From the NCBI RefSeq assembly GCF_900188345.1, contig NZ_FZOD01000021.1:1-64000 (forward strand): 64,000 bases of DNA. Direction: 5' to 3'. Below the pieces are notes generated by a model. That model made no database searches. It was given only the letters and a program-made list of their open reading frames with translations, and was not told the DNA's origin. The first letter of the stretch is position 1. Every line of letters starts with the position of its first letter. The position numbers and the translations under genes are program-made. The DNA is from Streptosporangium subroseum. GTDB lineage: Bacteria; Actinomycetota; Actinomycetes; Streptosporangiales; Streptosporangiaceae. Shown piece after piece: positions 24,370 to 36,762 of this stretch.

Positions 24370-25113
24370 ATGACGGTGCGGTTCATCGGAGCGGGTCCCG
24401 GGGCGGCGGACCTGATCACCGTGCGGGGGCAGCGGGCCATCGCGTCCTCGCCCGTGTGCCTGTACGCCGGATCCCTGGTCCCGGCCGAGCTGCTGGAGTC
24501 CTGCCCGCCGGGCGCGCGGCTGGTCGACACCGCGAGGATGGCGCTGGAGGAGATCCTGGCGGAGCTGCTCGCCGCTCACGAGGCCGGGCACGACGTGGCC
24601 CGGCTGCACTCCGGCGACCCGTCGGTGTTCAGCGCGATGGCCGAGCAGATGCGGCGGCTGGACGCGGCCGGGGTGCCCTACGAGGTGATTCCCGGCGTGC
24701 CCGCCTTCGCCGCCGCCGCGGCGTCGCTGAAGCGTGAGCTCACCGTGCCCGGTGTGGGCCAGACGATCGTGCTGACCCGGACCTCGGTGCGTGCCACGCC
24801 CATGCCCGACGGCGAGGACCTGGACACCCTCGGCCGCAGCCGGGCCACGATGGTCCTCCACCTGGCGGTGCAGCGCGTCGAGGCGGTCGCCGAGGAGCTC
24901 GTCGCCAACTACGGCGCCGACTGCCCGGTGGCCGTGGTGGCCAGGGCCAGCCGGGACGACGAGGTGATCCTGCGCGGCACCCTGGCGGACATCGCGGGTC
25001 AGGTCCGCGCCGCGGGGATCCTCCGCACCGCGGTGATCGTCGTCGGACGCGTGCTGACCGCCTCGGAGTTCCCCGACAGTCACCTGTACTCGGCGGCCCG
25101 CTGCCGTGACTGA
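24370..25113 (+). CDS. cobM: Precorrin-4 C11-methyltransferase
   Basis: A 247-residue SAM-dependent tetrapyrrole methylase that methylates C11 of precorrin-4 (CobM/CbiF). Motifs: RFIGAGPGAADLITVRGQRA at the N-terminus, VCLYAGSLV, DVARLHSGDPSVFSAMAEQM and VIPGVPAFAAAAASLKRELT. Full length. GGGGAG precedes ATG 24370. Its stop is seven bases from the stop of the convergent cbiD. The gene is separated from cobL by about 200 bases of repeats rather than the short overlap usual in this genome. Confidence 0.9.
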   Translation: MTVRFIGAGPGAADLITVRGQRAIASSPVCLYAGSLVPAELLESCPPGARLVDTARMALEEILAELLAAHEAGHDVARLHSGDPSVFSAMAEQMRRLDAAGVPYEVIPGVPAFAAAAASLKRELTVPGVGQTIVLTRTSVRATPMPDGEDLDTLGRSRATMVLHLAVQRVEAVAEELVANYGADCPVAVVARASRDDEVILRGTLADIAGQVRAAGILRTAVIVVGRVLTASEFPDSHLYSAARCRD

Positions 25114-25119
25114 ACCGGT

Positions 25120-26193
25120 TCATTCCGCGCGGCCGACGATCACGCCCGCGCGGTCGATGACCACCACGTCCACCGCCACCGGCGCCTCGCGCAGCACGCC
25201 GACGGCGGCCAGACGGGCCCGTTCGGCGATCAGGTCGCCCAGCGGCAGGCCCGCCTCCTGGCAGAGCCGGAGGGCGTGCAGCGCGGTGTTGGCGGTCAGT
25301 ACCTGCCCGGCCAGGGTCTCCGTACCGCCCGCCGACCGGACGATCTCGGCGAGCATGCCCGGGTTGACCTGCGAGCGCCCGGAGTGAAGGTCGAGATGGC
25401 CGTCGGCGAGCTTGGAGAGCTTGCCGATGCCCCCGGCGATGGTCAGCCGGGGGACGGGGTGCCTGCGCAGATACTTCAGCACGGCTCCGGCGAAGTCGCC
25501 CATGTCCAGCAGGGCGTCGTCCGGCAGCCCGTACAGCTCGGCGGCGACCTTCTCCGACGTGCTTCCCGTGCATCCGGCGACGTGGGTGTAGCCCGCGGCC
25601 CTGGCCACGTCGATGCCGCGCCGGATGCTGTCGATCCAGGCCGAGCACGAGTACGGAACCACGACGCCGGTCGTGCCGAGGATCGACAACCCGCCCAGGA
25701 TTCCCAGGCGGGGGTTCCAGGTGCGCAGGGCCAGCTCCTCGCCGTGCTCCACCGAGATCTCCACGACCACGTCGCCGCTGCCCCCGTGCCGGGCGGCGAC
25801 CTCGGCGACGTGCTCGCGCATCATCCGCCGGGGCACCGGGTTGATCGCCGGTTCGCCCACGTCCAGCGGGAGACCGGGCTTGGTGACGGTGCCGACGCCC
25901 GGGCCCGCCACGAACACCACCCCGGTGCCGGGGGCGCCGTGCCGTACCGTCGAGGAGATCAGCGCGCCGTGCGTCACGTCGGGGTCGTCGCCGGCGTCCT
26001 TGACCACCGCGGCCATGGCCCGCTCACCCGCCAGCTCCTCCCTGGCCAGCGCGAACGACGGGCGCTGACCCTTGGGCAGCGTGATCTCCACCGGGTCGGG
26101 GAAGCCGCCGCCCAGCAGCGCGGTGTAGGCGGCGGTGGTGGCCGCGGTCGCGCAGGCGCCGGTGGTCCACCCGTGGCGCAGGGGCGTGCTCAT
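25120..26193 (-). CDS. cbiD: Cobalt-precorrin-5B C1-methyltransferase (CbiD)
   Basis: A 357-residue CbiD family protein. MSTPLRHGWTTGACATAATT is the typical start (LR.G.TTG.CA.AA). GDDPDVTHGALISSTV, KPGLPLDVGEPAINPVPRRM, GGLSILGTTGVVVPYSCSAW and VAGCTGSTSEKVA are family-diagnostic. It methylates C1 during ring contraction. CbiD is the oxygen-independent route's enzyme, yet the cluster also contains cobG and cobN. ATG 26193 is taken as start, but the frame stays open upstream for 77 further codons of repeat-derived Pro/Ala/Arg-rich sequence. Confidence 0.9.
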   Translation of the reverse strand: MSTPLRHGWTTGACATAATTAAYTALLGGGFPDPVEITLPKGQRPSFALAREELAGERAMAAVVKDAGDDPDVTHGALISSTVRHGAPGTGVVFVAGPGVGTVTKPGLPLDVGEPAINPVPRRMMREHVAEVAARHGGSGDVVVEISVEHGEELALRTWNPRLGILGGLSILGTTGVVVPYSCSAWIDSIRRGIDVARAAGYTHVAGCTGSTSEKVAAELYGLPDDALLDMGDFAGAVLKYLRRHPVPRLTIAGGIGKLSKLADGHLDLHSGRSQVNPGMLAEIVRSAGGTETLAGQVLTANTALHALRLCQEAGLPLGDLIAERARLAAVGVLREAPVAVDVVVIDRAGVIVGRAE

Positions 26194-26242
26194 GGCGTGA
26201 GAGTCGATCGGTACGGCAGGGCGACGTCCTGCGGGGAAGGGT

Positions 26243-26370
26243 GCGGCGGGGGAGGCGGCAGGGCGATGCTCTGTGACGAAGGGCGCGTCGGGGGGCGGTG
26301 CCGAGCCGAAGGATGTGGCGGGGCGACGATTCGCGGCGGGGGAGACGGCAGGGCGATGCTCTGCGACGGA
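26243..26370. repeat. Direct repeat of 90-bp period upstream of cbiD
   Basis: Bases 26243-26280 and 26333-26370 are 35/38 identical, 90 bp apart, with related partial units between and before them. The period is 30 codons. The block lies between the divergent cbiD (ATG 26193) and cobK (GTG 26451), where their promoters should be. Confidence 0.7.
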
Positions 26371-26450
26371 GAACGTCGCGGGGTGAGGTCCCGCACCGGG
26401 GGACACGCGAAATACACGGAACACACAGTGGATACGGAGAAGGTGACGGT

Positions 26451-27215
26451 GTGCTGAACATCCTGGTGCTGGGCGGCACGGACGAGGCCAGGCGGCTGGC
26501 CGCGGCCCTCGCCGGGCGTGACGGGATTCACCTGGTGTCCTCGCTGGCGGGCCGGGTGCGCAATCCGAAGCTGCCGGTCGGGGAGGTGCACGAGGGCGGT
26601 TTCGGCGGCCCGGAGGGGCTCGCGGACTGGCTGGCCGAGCGCCGGATCGACGTCGTCGTGGACGCCACGCACCCGTTCGCCGCGCGGATGACCGCCTCGG
26701 CGGTCGAGGCGACGACCGGGGCGGGCGTGCCGCTGCTGATCCTGCGGCGCCCCGGCTGGCAGGAGGGCCCCGGTGACGACTGGCGCTGGGTGCCCTCGCT
26801 CGCCGCCGCCGCCGAGCTGCTGCCCGAGCTGGGGGAGCGGGTGTTCCTGAGCACCGGCCGCCGCAGCCTGCCGGTCTTCGCGGACCTCGACGGCCTGTGG
26901 TTCCTGGCCCGTTCGGTGGACTCGCCGGAGCCTCCCCTCCCGCGCCGCCTGGAGGTGCTGCTCAGCCGAGGTCCGTTCACGGTGGAGGGGGAGCTGGCGC
27001 TCATGTGTGAGCACCGGGTGGACATGCTGGTCACCAAGGACAGCGGGGGCGAGATGACCACGGCCAAGCTGTTCGCCGCCCGCGAGCTCGGGCTTCCGGT
27101 CGTGATCGTACGGCGCCCGCCCCCGCCTGACGGGGTCGCCGCGGTGGAGACGGTCGAGGCCGCGGTCGCCTGGCTGGAGACCGTGGCGGGCCCCGAAGGC
27201 GTTCACGCCGGGTAA
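26451..27215 (+). CDS. cobK: Precorrin-6A reductase
   Basis: A 254-residue NADPH-dependent reductase of precorrin-6A (CobK/CbiJ). LNILVLGGTDEARRLAAALA is the nucleotide-binding start. DVVVDATHPFAARMTASAVE, LRRPGWQEG, RVFLSTGRRSLPVFADLDGL and VTKDSGGEMTTAKLFAAREL are all family hallmarks. GGAGAAGG (26436-26443) places the start at GTG 26451. It is divergent from cbiD and convergent with cobIJ, whose 3' end it overlaps by 13 bases. Confidence 0.9.
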   Translation: MLNILVLGGTDEARRLAAALAGRDGIHLVSSLAGRVRNPKLPVGEVHEGGFGGPEGLADWLAERRIDVVVDATHPFAARMTASAVEATTGAGVPLLILRRPGWQEGPGDDWRWVPSLAAAAELLPELGERVFLSTGRRSLPVFADLDGLWFLARSVDSPEPPLPRRLEVLLSRGPFTVEGELALMCEHRVDMLVTKDSGGEMTTAKLFAARELGLPVVIVRRPPPPDGVAAVETVEAAVAWLETVAGPEGVHAG

Positions 27216-28729
27216 CGACGGGGGGTGAACACCACCCGGCCGCCGTCGCCCCGCTCGGCCACGCGGGTGGTCGAGGATCCCACGATCAGCAGGCAGCGCA
27301 TGTCGACCACGGCCGGGTCGAGCTCGCCGAGCGTGGTGAAGATCATGCTTTCGCCCGCCCCGCCGACGTCGCGGCCGATCACGACGGGGGTCTCCGGCGC
27401 GCGATGCTCCAGCAGCAGGTCCCGCGCGGCGGCCACCTGCCAGGTGCGGCTCTTGGAGGCCGGGTTGTAGATCGCCAGGACCAGGTCGGCCTTCGCCGCG
27501 GCGCTGATCCGCTCGGCGACGACCTCCCAGGGCTTGAGCAGGTCCGACAGCGACAGCACGCAGTAGTCGTGGCCCAGGGGCGCTCCCGCCCGGCTCGCCA
27601 CCGCGTGCGCGGCGGTCAGGCCCGGCAGGACCCGCACCCGGACGCCGGTGAAGCGTTGCTCGCACGCCACCTCCAGCACCGCGCTGGCCATGGCGAACAC
27701 CCCGGGATCGCCCGAGGAGACCACCGCCACCCGGGATCCGGCGAGGGCCAGCTCCAGCGCGTGCGCGGCGCGTTCGGCCTCCACCCGGTTGTCCGTGGGA
27801 TGGCGGCGCTGGCGCGGGTTGGGCGGGACCCGGTCGAGATAGGGGCCGTACCCGATGAGCTCGTCGGCGGCGGCCAGCGCCTCCTGCGCCTCCGGCGTCA
27901 GCCACGGCCGCCCGGCCGGGCCGAGCCCGACCACGACCACCTCGCCCCGAGTCCGCGCGTTCGAGGTCTCGGCCTCGCGCGCGGGCACGGCCGGCGCGGC
28001 GTTGGCCGGGCTCGGGATCAGGGCCAGCGAGAAGTACGGCACGCTGTCCGGATCCACCTCGGCGAGCGGGGCCAGACGCTGCGCGCCGGTGGTGGCGCGC
28101 TCCACGTACCAGGCCTCGTCGAGACGCCCGGCCGTGGCCAGCGCGTCGCGGACCTTGGTGAACGTCCGGCCGAGCTTGAGCACCGCCGCCGAGTCGGTGG
28201 CGGCCAGGCGCTCGGCGAGGACCTCGGCGGGGAGCGTTCCCGGCAGCACGGTCAGGATCTCGTCCCGTTCGACCAGCGGGCGCCCGAGGACGGCGGAGGC
28301 GCCGCTCACCGAGGTCACGCCGGGGACCACCTCGGTGGTGTAACGGTGTGACAGGCGTTTGTGCATGTGCATGTAGGAGCCGTAGAAGAGCGGGTCGCCC
28401 TCGCACAGCACCACCACGTCGCGCCCGGCGTCCAGGTGGACGGCCAGCCGCACCGCGCAGGCGGCGTAGAAGTCGTCGATGGCCCCCTGGTAACCGCCGG
28501 GATGGTCGGTGGTCTCCGTGGTGAGCGGGTAGATGAGGGCCTCCTCGATCTGACCCTCCCGCAGGTACGGCGCGGCCACCGATCGGGCGATGCTCCGCCC
28601 GTGCCGGGCACTGTGGAACGCGATCACGTCCGCCTCGCCGATGAGGCGGGCGGCCTTGACGGTCACCAGCTCGGGATCCCCGGGCCCGAGCCCCACGCCC
28701 CAGAGCCGTCCAGTCGCCATGTCGCTCAT
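27203..28729 (-). CDS. cobIJ: CobI-CobJ fusion: precorrin-2 C20- and precorrin-3B C17-methyltransferase
   Basis: A 508-residue fusion of two SAM-dependent methylases. CobI (about 1-240): [20 protein letters not shown] and [20 protein letters not shown], adding the C20 methyl. CobJ (about 262-508): [20 protein letters not shown] and [20 protein letters not shown], adding the C17 methyl at ring contraction. The linker (about 242-262) is short. ATG 28729 overlaps the stop of cobH (ATGA), so it is translated in series with cobG-cobH. An ATG nine bases further in is an alternative. Fused CobIJ is common in actinomycetes. Confidence 0.9.
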   Translation of the reverse strand: MSDMATGRLWGVGLGPGDPELVTVKAARLIGEADVIAFHSARHGRSIARSVAAPYLREGQIEEALIYPLTTETTDHPGGYQGAIDDFYAACAVRLAVHLDAGRDVVVLCEGDPLFYGSYMHMHKRLSHRYTTEVVPGVTSVSGASAVLGRPLVERDEILTVLPGTLPAEVLAERLAATDSAAVLKLGRTFTKVRDALATAGRLDEAWYVERATTGAQRLAPLAEVDPDSVPYFSLALIPSPANAAPAVPAREAETSNARTRGEVVVVGLGPAGRPWLTPEAQEALAAADELIGYGPYLDRVPPNPRQRRHPTDNRVEAERAAHALELALAGSRVAVVSSGDPGVFAMASAVLEVACEQRFTGVRVRVLPGLTAAHAVASRAGAPLGHDYCVLSLSDLLKPWEVVAERISAAAKADLVLAIYNPASKSRTWQVAAARDLLLEHRAPETPVVIGRDVGGAGESMIFTTLGELDPAVVDMRCLLIVGSSTTRVAERGDGGRVVFTPRRYPA

Positions 28730-29352
28730 TCGTCCTCGCTCGCTATCGCGTTGACCGCGGCGGCGGTCATCGCACTTCCACCACGGCGGCCGTGTACGAC
28801 CAGGTACTCCAGGCCCGCCCGATGTTCCGCGAGGGCCTGCTTGGACTCGGCGGCGCCGATGAAGCCGACCGGTATCCCGAGCACGGCGGCCGGTCGCCCG
28901 GCGCCCTCCTCGACCATCTCCAGCAGCCGGAACAGCGCGGTGGGCGCGTTGCCGATCGCGACCACGGAACCTTCCAGCCGGTCGCGCCACAGCTCCAGCG
29001 CGGCCGCGCTACGGGTGGTGCCCATGCGCTCGGCGAGCTCCGGTACGCGGGGGTCGCCCAGCGTGCAGATCACCTCGTTGCCGGCGGGAAGGCGGCGCCG
29101 GGTCACCCCGGAGGAGACCATCGTCGCGTCGCACAGCACCGGGGCCCCCGCCCGCAGGGCCTCACGGGCCGACGCCACGACGCCGGGCGACCACCCGAGG
29201 TCGGTCACCAGGTCGACCATCCCGCAGGCGTGGATCATGCGGACCGCCACCTGGGCGACGTCCGCGGGCATGCCGCCCAGGTCGGCCTCGGCGCGGATGG
29301 TGGCGAAGGAACGGCGGTAGATCTCGGCGCCGTCACGGACGTAGTCGATCAC
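28726..29352 (-). CDS. cobH: Precorrin-8X methylmutase
   Basis: A 208-residue CobH/CbiC that moves the C11 methyl to C12, giving hydrogenobyrinate. It has [20 protein letters not shown] with the catalytic His, [20 protein letters not shown] and [23 protein letters not shown] 29352 overlaps the cobG stop (GTGA). Complete length. Confidence 0.9.
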   Translation of the reverse strand: MIDYVRDGAEIYRRSFATIRAEADLGGMPADVAQVAVRMIHACGMVDLVTDLGWSPGVVASAREALRAGAPVLCDATMVSSGVTRRRLPAGNEVICTLGDPRVPELAERMGTTRSAAALELWRDRLEGSVVAIGNAPTALFRLLEMVEEGAGRPAAVLGIPVGFIGAAESKQALAEHRAGLEYLVVHGRRGGSAMTAAAVNAIASEDE

Positions 29353-31013
29353 ATTTCCCCTCTGGCGGCCGTCATCGCGGCCGCGGTCTCTTCGATGTCG
29401 GCACAGGTCAGGCTCCGGCCGTCCAGGTCCAGGCGGTACCCGTCGCCGGTGGCGACCACGTCCGCGACTCGTCCCCTGGGGCGACCGCAGCGCCTCTCGC
29501 AGCCCGCCCAGTGCACGGGGAGCGTACCGGTGCGCGGTGAATCCACCACATACGGGGTGACTTCGCCTGACCCGGAGACCACCGATTCGGCCCGCGCCTC
29601 GGAGCCGCTTTTGGCCAGGGCTCCGGCTCCGGGACCGATCCGGCTCCCGGTTCCCGCCCCGATCCCGTCCTCGATTCCCGGATCGGTTTCGCTTCCGGCC
29701 CGAGCTCCGGAACCGATCCCGGTCTCCGCCCCGGCTTCGGGACCGGTCGGGTCGTTCCGTACCGAGGTGATGGCGAGGGCCGCGTCGGCCTGCACGTCCG
29801 CCAGTGACTTGGCGCAGCCGGGACGACCGGTGCAGGCGGTCACGCCGATCCACGGTGAGGCGGGGTCGGTGACCAGACCGGCCTCCGCCAGCCGGGCGGC
29901 CGTCCCGGCGACCTCGTCCGGGGCCAGTCCGGGCAGGACCATGCCCCGCCACGGTGTGAGCCGTACCTCTCCGAGAGACGCCACGTCGGCGAGCAGCTCG
30001 GCCTGGGCCGAGGTCAGCCGCCCCAGGGGCACCGCGACTCCGAGGGCGACCCGCCGGCCGGTGTCCGCTCCGGCTCGGGGGCCGGTCGGATCGTTCCGTA
30101 CCGGGGCGCCGGTGGGCGCGGGCGACTGCTCGATGACGCCCACGGGCCCGAGTCCGACGGGACGGAGCCGCGAGGGATCCACCGGCTCGGCGGAGGCGGG
30201 CGAGGCATGCGTCCGGGCCGTGACCTGCGCGGGGTCGTGATCGGGGAGCGGCCGGTCCTCGCCGGGACGGGTGTGCGTCCGGGCCGTGGCCCGTACGGGG
30301 TCGTGATCGAGGGGCGGTGAGCCCTCGGCGAGGCGGGTGCGCAGGCGGGCCGCGACCCGGGCCGGGCCGTCGTCGAGCTCGCCGATGCGCCAGGCGGTGA
30401 TCTCCTGGGCGGCCAGTTCCGCGAGGAAGGCCTCGGCGGCGGCGAGCAGGGCCCACACCGCCGCGTCCAGGGGGACGCGCAGACCGCTGTCGGCGCCCGC
30501 GAGGATCACCGCGGCCTCGTCCGGGCCGGTCGGCAGGATCGTGGCGTCGGCGCCGAGCCCGGCGACGTCGCCCCGGCCGTCGTCGAGCGCGAACATGAAC
30601 CGTCCGGGAAGGGCGGCGAGGCCGGGCAGGGCACACAGGCGCCGGTCCAGCTCGGCGACCAGCGGGGTGACGTCGGTGAGCCCGCCGCCGTCGAGACCGG
30701 TCAGGGGAGAGGCGAGGACGTTGCGGATCCGTTCGTGGGTGGGGGAGGGCAGCAGGCCCGCGGCCGCCATGCGGTTCGCGAACGCGGTTCCCTCACCCAG
30801 GCCGCGCACCTGGACGTTGGCCCGGGAGGTCAGCTCGATGACACCGCTGCCGTACGCGGAGGCGGCTCCGGCGAGTTCACGCAGCTGGGAGGTCGTCAAC
30901 CTGCCCCCGGGAACGCGGACGCGCGCCAGGCCGCCGTCGGCGGCGGCGTGCACCTGGAGCGCCCCGGGACAGGCGTCAAGTCGCGATCGTCCTGAAAAGT
31001 GCGCAATGACCAC
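29349..31013 (-). CDS. cobG: Precorrin-3B synthase with two low-complexity insertions
   Basis: A 554-residue CobG, the O2-dependent ring-contraction monooxygenase with sulfite-reductase-like halves and an Fe-S cluster. The start region [20 protein letters not shown] and [14 protein letters not shown] is typical. Cluster ligands appear as [11 protein letters not shown] and [10 protein letters not shown]. Two insertions break the fold. The first has three 22-residue units (..[16 protein letters not shown].., [15 protein letters not shown]..) near residues 235-300. The second is about 75 Gly/Ala/Glu-rich residues placed exactly between the two cysteine pairs. I expect roughly 400-430 residues for the family from memory. 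The start is taken at GTG 31013; activity is uncertain. Confidence 0.85.
   Translation of the reverse strand: MVIAHFSGRSRLDACPGALQVHAAADGGLARVRVPGGRLTTSQLRELAGAASAYGSGVIELTSRANVQVRGLGEGTAFANRMAAAGLLPSPTHERIRNVLASPLTGLDGGGLTDVTPLVAELDRRLCALPGLAALPGRFMFALDDGRGDVAGLGADATILPTGPDEAAVILAGADSGLRVPLDAAVWALLAAAEAFLAELAAQEITAWRIGELDDGPARVAARLRTRLAEGSPPLDHDPVRATARTHTRPGEDRPLPDHDPAQVTARTHASPASAEPVDPSRLRPVGLGPVGVIEQSPAPTGAPVRNDPTGPRAGADTGRRVALGVAVPLGRLTSAQAELLADVASLGEVRLTPWRGMVLPGLAPDEVAGTAARLAEAGLVTDPASPWIGVTACTGRPGCAKSLADVQADAALAITSVRNDPTGPEAGAETGIGSGARAGSETDPGIEDGIGAGTGSRIGPGAGALAKSGSEARAESVVSGSGEVTPYVVDSPRTGTLPVHWAGCERRCGRPRGRVADVVATGDGYRLDLDGRSLTCADIEETAAAMTAARGEM
30208..30339. repeat. 66-bp tandem repeat inside cobG
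   Basis: TGCGTCCGGGCCGTGACCTG at 30208 recurs at 30274 with a 66-bp period (22 codons). A third, more diverged unit follows and looks like the ancestral CobG sequence. The reading frame is kept. Confidence 0.75.
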
Positions 31014-31039
31014 GCTCAGGATGTTAACGCCAGTTTCTT

Positions 31040-31222
31040 GCAAGGAAGGGGACTGCCGTAGTGTCATCACTGCGATGGCAGAGGGAGGAAGCCGGTGTGA
31101 ATCCGGCGCGGTCCCGCCACTGTAACCGGGGAGCGAACCCCACCCGGGCCACTGTCCGACGACGGGCGGGAAGGCCGGGGTGAGCACCGATCCGGGAGCC
31201 AGGAGACTCCAGCCGTCGTAGC
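31040..31222 (+). promoter_or_regulatory. Cobalamin (B12) riboswitch
   Basis: On the plus strand GAGGGAGGAAGCCGGTGTGA (31081-31100), AATCCGGCGCGGTCCCGCCA, then CTGTAACCGGG, and the B12 box GAGCCAGGAGACTCC (31196-31210) match the conserved core of adenosylcobalamin riboswitches. It lies between the divergent cobG and cobN and reads toward cobN. B12 binding normally hides the ribosome site or ends transcription. Here about 310 bases of tandem repeats separate it from cobN, so the first regulated start may be the leader frame at 31264. Confidence 0.9.
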
Positions 31223-31263
31223 CGACGACGACCCGGGGCGAGGACCCCGAGGGAGGAAGCTCC

Positions 31264-31529
31264 GTGCGCTTTTCGCCGTTCCCCCGCCACCCTGTGGCTT
31301 CCCTGAGCCGTACCGCCCCGCTTTCGCTTTCCCGACTCCCGGGCGGTGTCGCCCCGCTTTCGCCGTTCTTCCGTCACGCTGTGGCACCCTCGGCCCGTAC
31401 CGCTCTGCTCTCGCCCTTTCCCCGTCACCTGGTGGCATCCCCGGGCCGTACCGCCCCGCTCTCGTTGTTCCATCGCCACTTCGTGGCGTCGCCGGGCCGT
31501 ACCGTCCCGCTTTCCCTGGAGTGTGGCGC

Positions 31530-31533
<4 letters not shown>
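31264..31533 (+). CDS. 89-residue leader ORF made of 17-residue repeats, overlapping cobN
   Basis: GTG 31264 begins 42 bases after the B12 riboswitch core, and the frame runs without a stop through the whole repeat array. It encodes units such as PLSPFPRHLVASPGRTA and PLSLFHRHFVASPGRTV. It ends at TGA 31531-31533, sharing the bases GTGA with the likely cobN start. No family is recognised. It may be a translated leader that couples riboswitch control to cobN, or an accident of a 51-bp array whose period is a multiple of three. Confidence 0.4.
31271..31510. repeat. 51-bp minisatellite between riboswitch and cobN
   Basis: Full 51-bp units occupy 31271-31321, 31358-31408, 31409-31459 and 31460-31510, with a shortened 36-bp unit at 31322-31357. 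Each begins TYTCGYY and ends in GCCGTACCGCYCCGC or close. Units differ at several positions, so the array is not brand new. There are no spacers, which excludes CRISPR. Confidence 0.9.
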
Positions 31534-35159
<3,626 letters not shown>

Positions 35160-35184
35160 CCTCCAGGGGCGGCATGACACGGAA

Positions 35185-35209
35185 CGGGATCCGGCGCGTC
35201 CGGATCCCG
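35185..35209 (+). terminator. Hairpin terminator after cobN
   Basis: CGGGATCCGG (35185-35194) pairs perfectly with CCGGATCCCG (35200-35209) around a five-base loop, 26 bases after the cobN stop. No U tract follows. Confidence 0.55.
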
Positions 35210-35297
35210 AATCCGATCCCGGGCCCGTCGTGCCGCGCTCGCCTGCTCGGCGTCGCCTCCGGCCAACCCGATGGGGCGGTTTTGTTAGGGTGCCTGG

Positions 35298-36728
35298 ATG
35301 CCTTCTCACCGCGCGCTACTGCCACGGTCGGCCCCGGCCGCCTCGGGGATGTCGTCCCGCGCGGTTACCGCGCTGCTGGACCGGCTCGAAGCGCAATCCA
35401 TCGAGTGCCACTCCATCATGGTCGTGCGCCACGGTCACGTCGTCGCCGAAGGCTGGTGGGCGCCGTACTCGGCGGAACGCCCGCACCTTCTCTACTCGCT
35501 GACCAAGTCGTTCACCTCGGTCGCCGTGGGGCTCGCGATCGCCGACGGGCTGCTCTCGCTGGACGATCGGGTGGTGGACGTGTTGCCCGACCACGTTCCG
35601 GCCGGCATCTCGGAGCAGGGCCGCCGCCTCACCGTTCACCACCTGCTGTCCATGACGACCGGACACCGCACGGACAGCCTCGCCGAGGCCTGGCGACTGG
35701 AACCGGGCGACCTGGTGAAGGGCTTCCTGCGCGTACCGTTTCCCGAGGCCGAGGGAACACGGCACGCCTACGACAATCCGACCACCTTCATCCTGGCCCG
35801 GATGGTGGAACGGGTCACGGGCCACGGCCTCCCGGAACTGCTCGACGAGCGCCTCTTCACGCCGATGGGCGTCGACCACGCCGAATGGGACCGGGTGGCG
35901 AGCGGTGCCGCCTTCGGATTCCACGGACTGCACCTCACGACCGAGGCCGTCGCCGCCTTCGGCGAACTGCTGCTGCGCGGAGGCCTGTGGGGCGACCGGC
36001 GGCTCGTCCCGCGCGAATGGGTGGAGCTCGCGACCGGACGGCACATCGAGACCCTGCGATTCGGGGACGGATCGGGAGACGCCGACTACCTTCGCGGGTA
36101 CGGCTACCAGTTCTGGATGTCGCGTCACGGTTACCACGGTGACGGCTCCTTCGGCCAGCAATGCGTGGTCGTCCCGTCGCACGATCTCGTGGTTGCCGTG
36201 ACCGGCGCCCATACGCGGGCACAGGCAGTGCTCGACGCGATATGGGAGTGCCTGCTGCCCGGCCTGGACCACGAGGGAAGCACCCGGGACGACGAGATCC
36301 TCGCCGAGCGGCTGCGGCGGCTGTCGTTCGCGCCGGTGCCGGGTTCGGCCGCCCCGGAGCGTTCCGTCAAGGCGAGACTCGACGCCTCCGCCGAGGACTC
36401 GGCGCTGCCCGACGGAACCACGGTGATCGTCGATCCCGTGGACGGTGGATGGCTCCTGCGACTCGGGTCGTCCCTCAACGTCGAGGCCGGCCACGGCGAA
36501 TGGCGGGAAAGCTCACCGCTCGGCCGCCCCGTCGTCGCGGCCGGCGCCTGGCAGGGCAGCACGTTCGTCGCGGAGCTTTACGTCATCACCACCCCGCACC
36601 GGGTCCGGCTGGTGGTCGACGCAGACGCGGGCACAGCGGTCGCGACGTGGAGCACCATGCCCCTGACCAGCCCGAATCTGGTGTCGCATCTGCGGTCGCC
36701 GCTGATGACACGGCCCGACGTCGCGTAA
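35298..36728 (+). CDS. Serine hydrolase of the beta-lactamase (class C) family
   Basis: A 476-residue protein with Ser67-x-x-Lys70 in LYSLTKSFTS, the tyrosine motif HAYDNPTTFILARMVE, and HGDGSFGQQCVV in the place of the third motif. The C-terminal ~110 residues form an extra beta-rich domain (DGTTVIVDPVDGGWLLRLGS) as in some esterase-like members. There is no signal peptide, so it is probably cytoplasmic, unlike the Tat-exported relative at 20.3-21.6 kb. The substrate is unknown. Monocistronic, starting at ATG 35298. Confidence 0.75.
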   Translation: MPSHRALLPRSAPAASGMSSRAVTALLDRLEAQSIECHSIMVVRHGHVVAEGWWAPYSAERPHLLYSLTKSFTSVAVGLAIADGLLSLDDRVVDVLPDHVPAGISEQGRRLTVHHLLSMTTGHRTDSLAEAWRLEPGDLVKGFLRVPFPEAEGTRHAYDNPTTFILARMVERVTGHGLPELLDERLFTPMGVDHAEWDRVASGAAFGFHGLHLTTEAVAAFGELLLRGGLWGDRRLVPREWVELATGRHIETLRFGDGSGDADYLRGYGYQFWMSRHGYHGDGSFGQQCVVVPSHDLVVAVTGAHTRAQAVLDAIWECLLPGLDHEGSTRDDEILAERLRRLSFAPVPGSAAPERSVKARLDASAEDSALPDGTTVIVDPVDGGWLLRLGSSLNVEAGHGEWRESSPLGRPVVAAGAWQGSTFVAELYVITTPHRVRLVVDADAGTAVATWSTMPLTSPNLVSHLRSPLMTRPDVA

Positions 36729-36762
36729 GTGACGTGGCCGAGCTCGCAGGTGTCGGTCTGGT

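Noticed and set aside
31271-31510. CRISPR array
   Set aside because: The 51-bp units are contiguous with no spacers and are followed by no cas genes, so this is a minisatellite.
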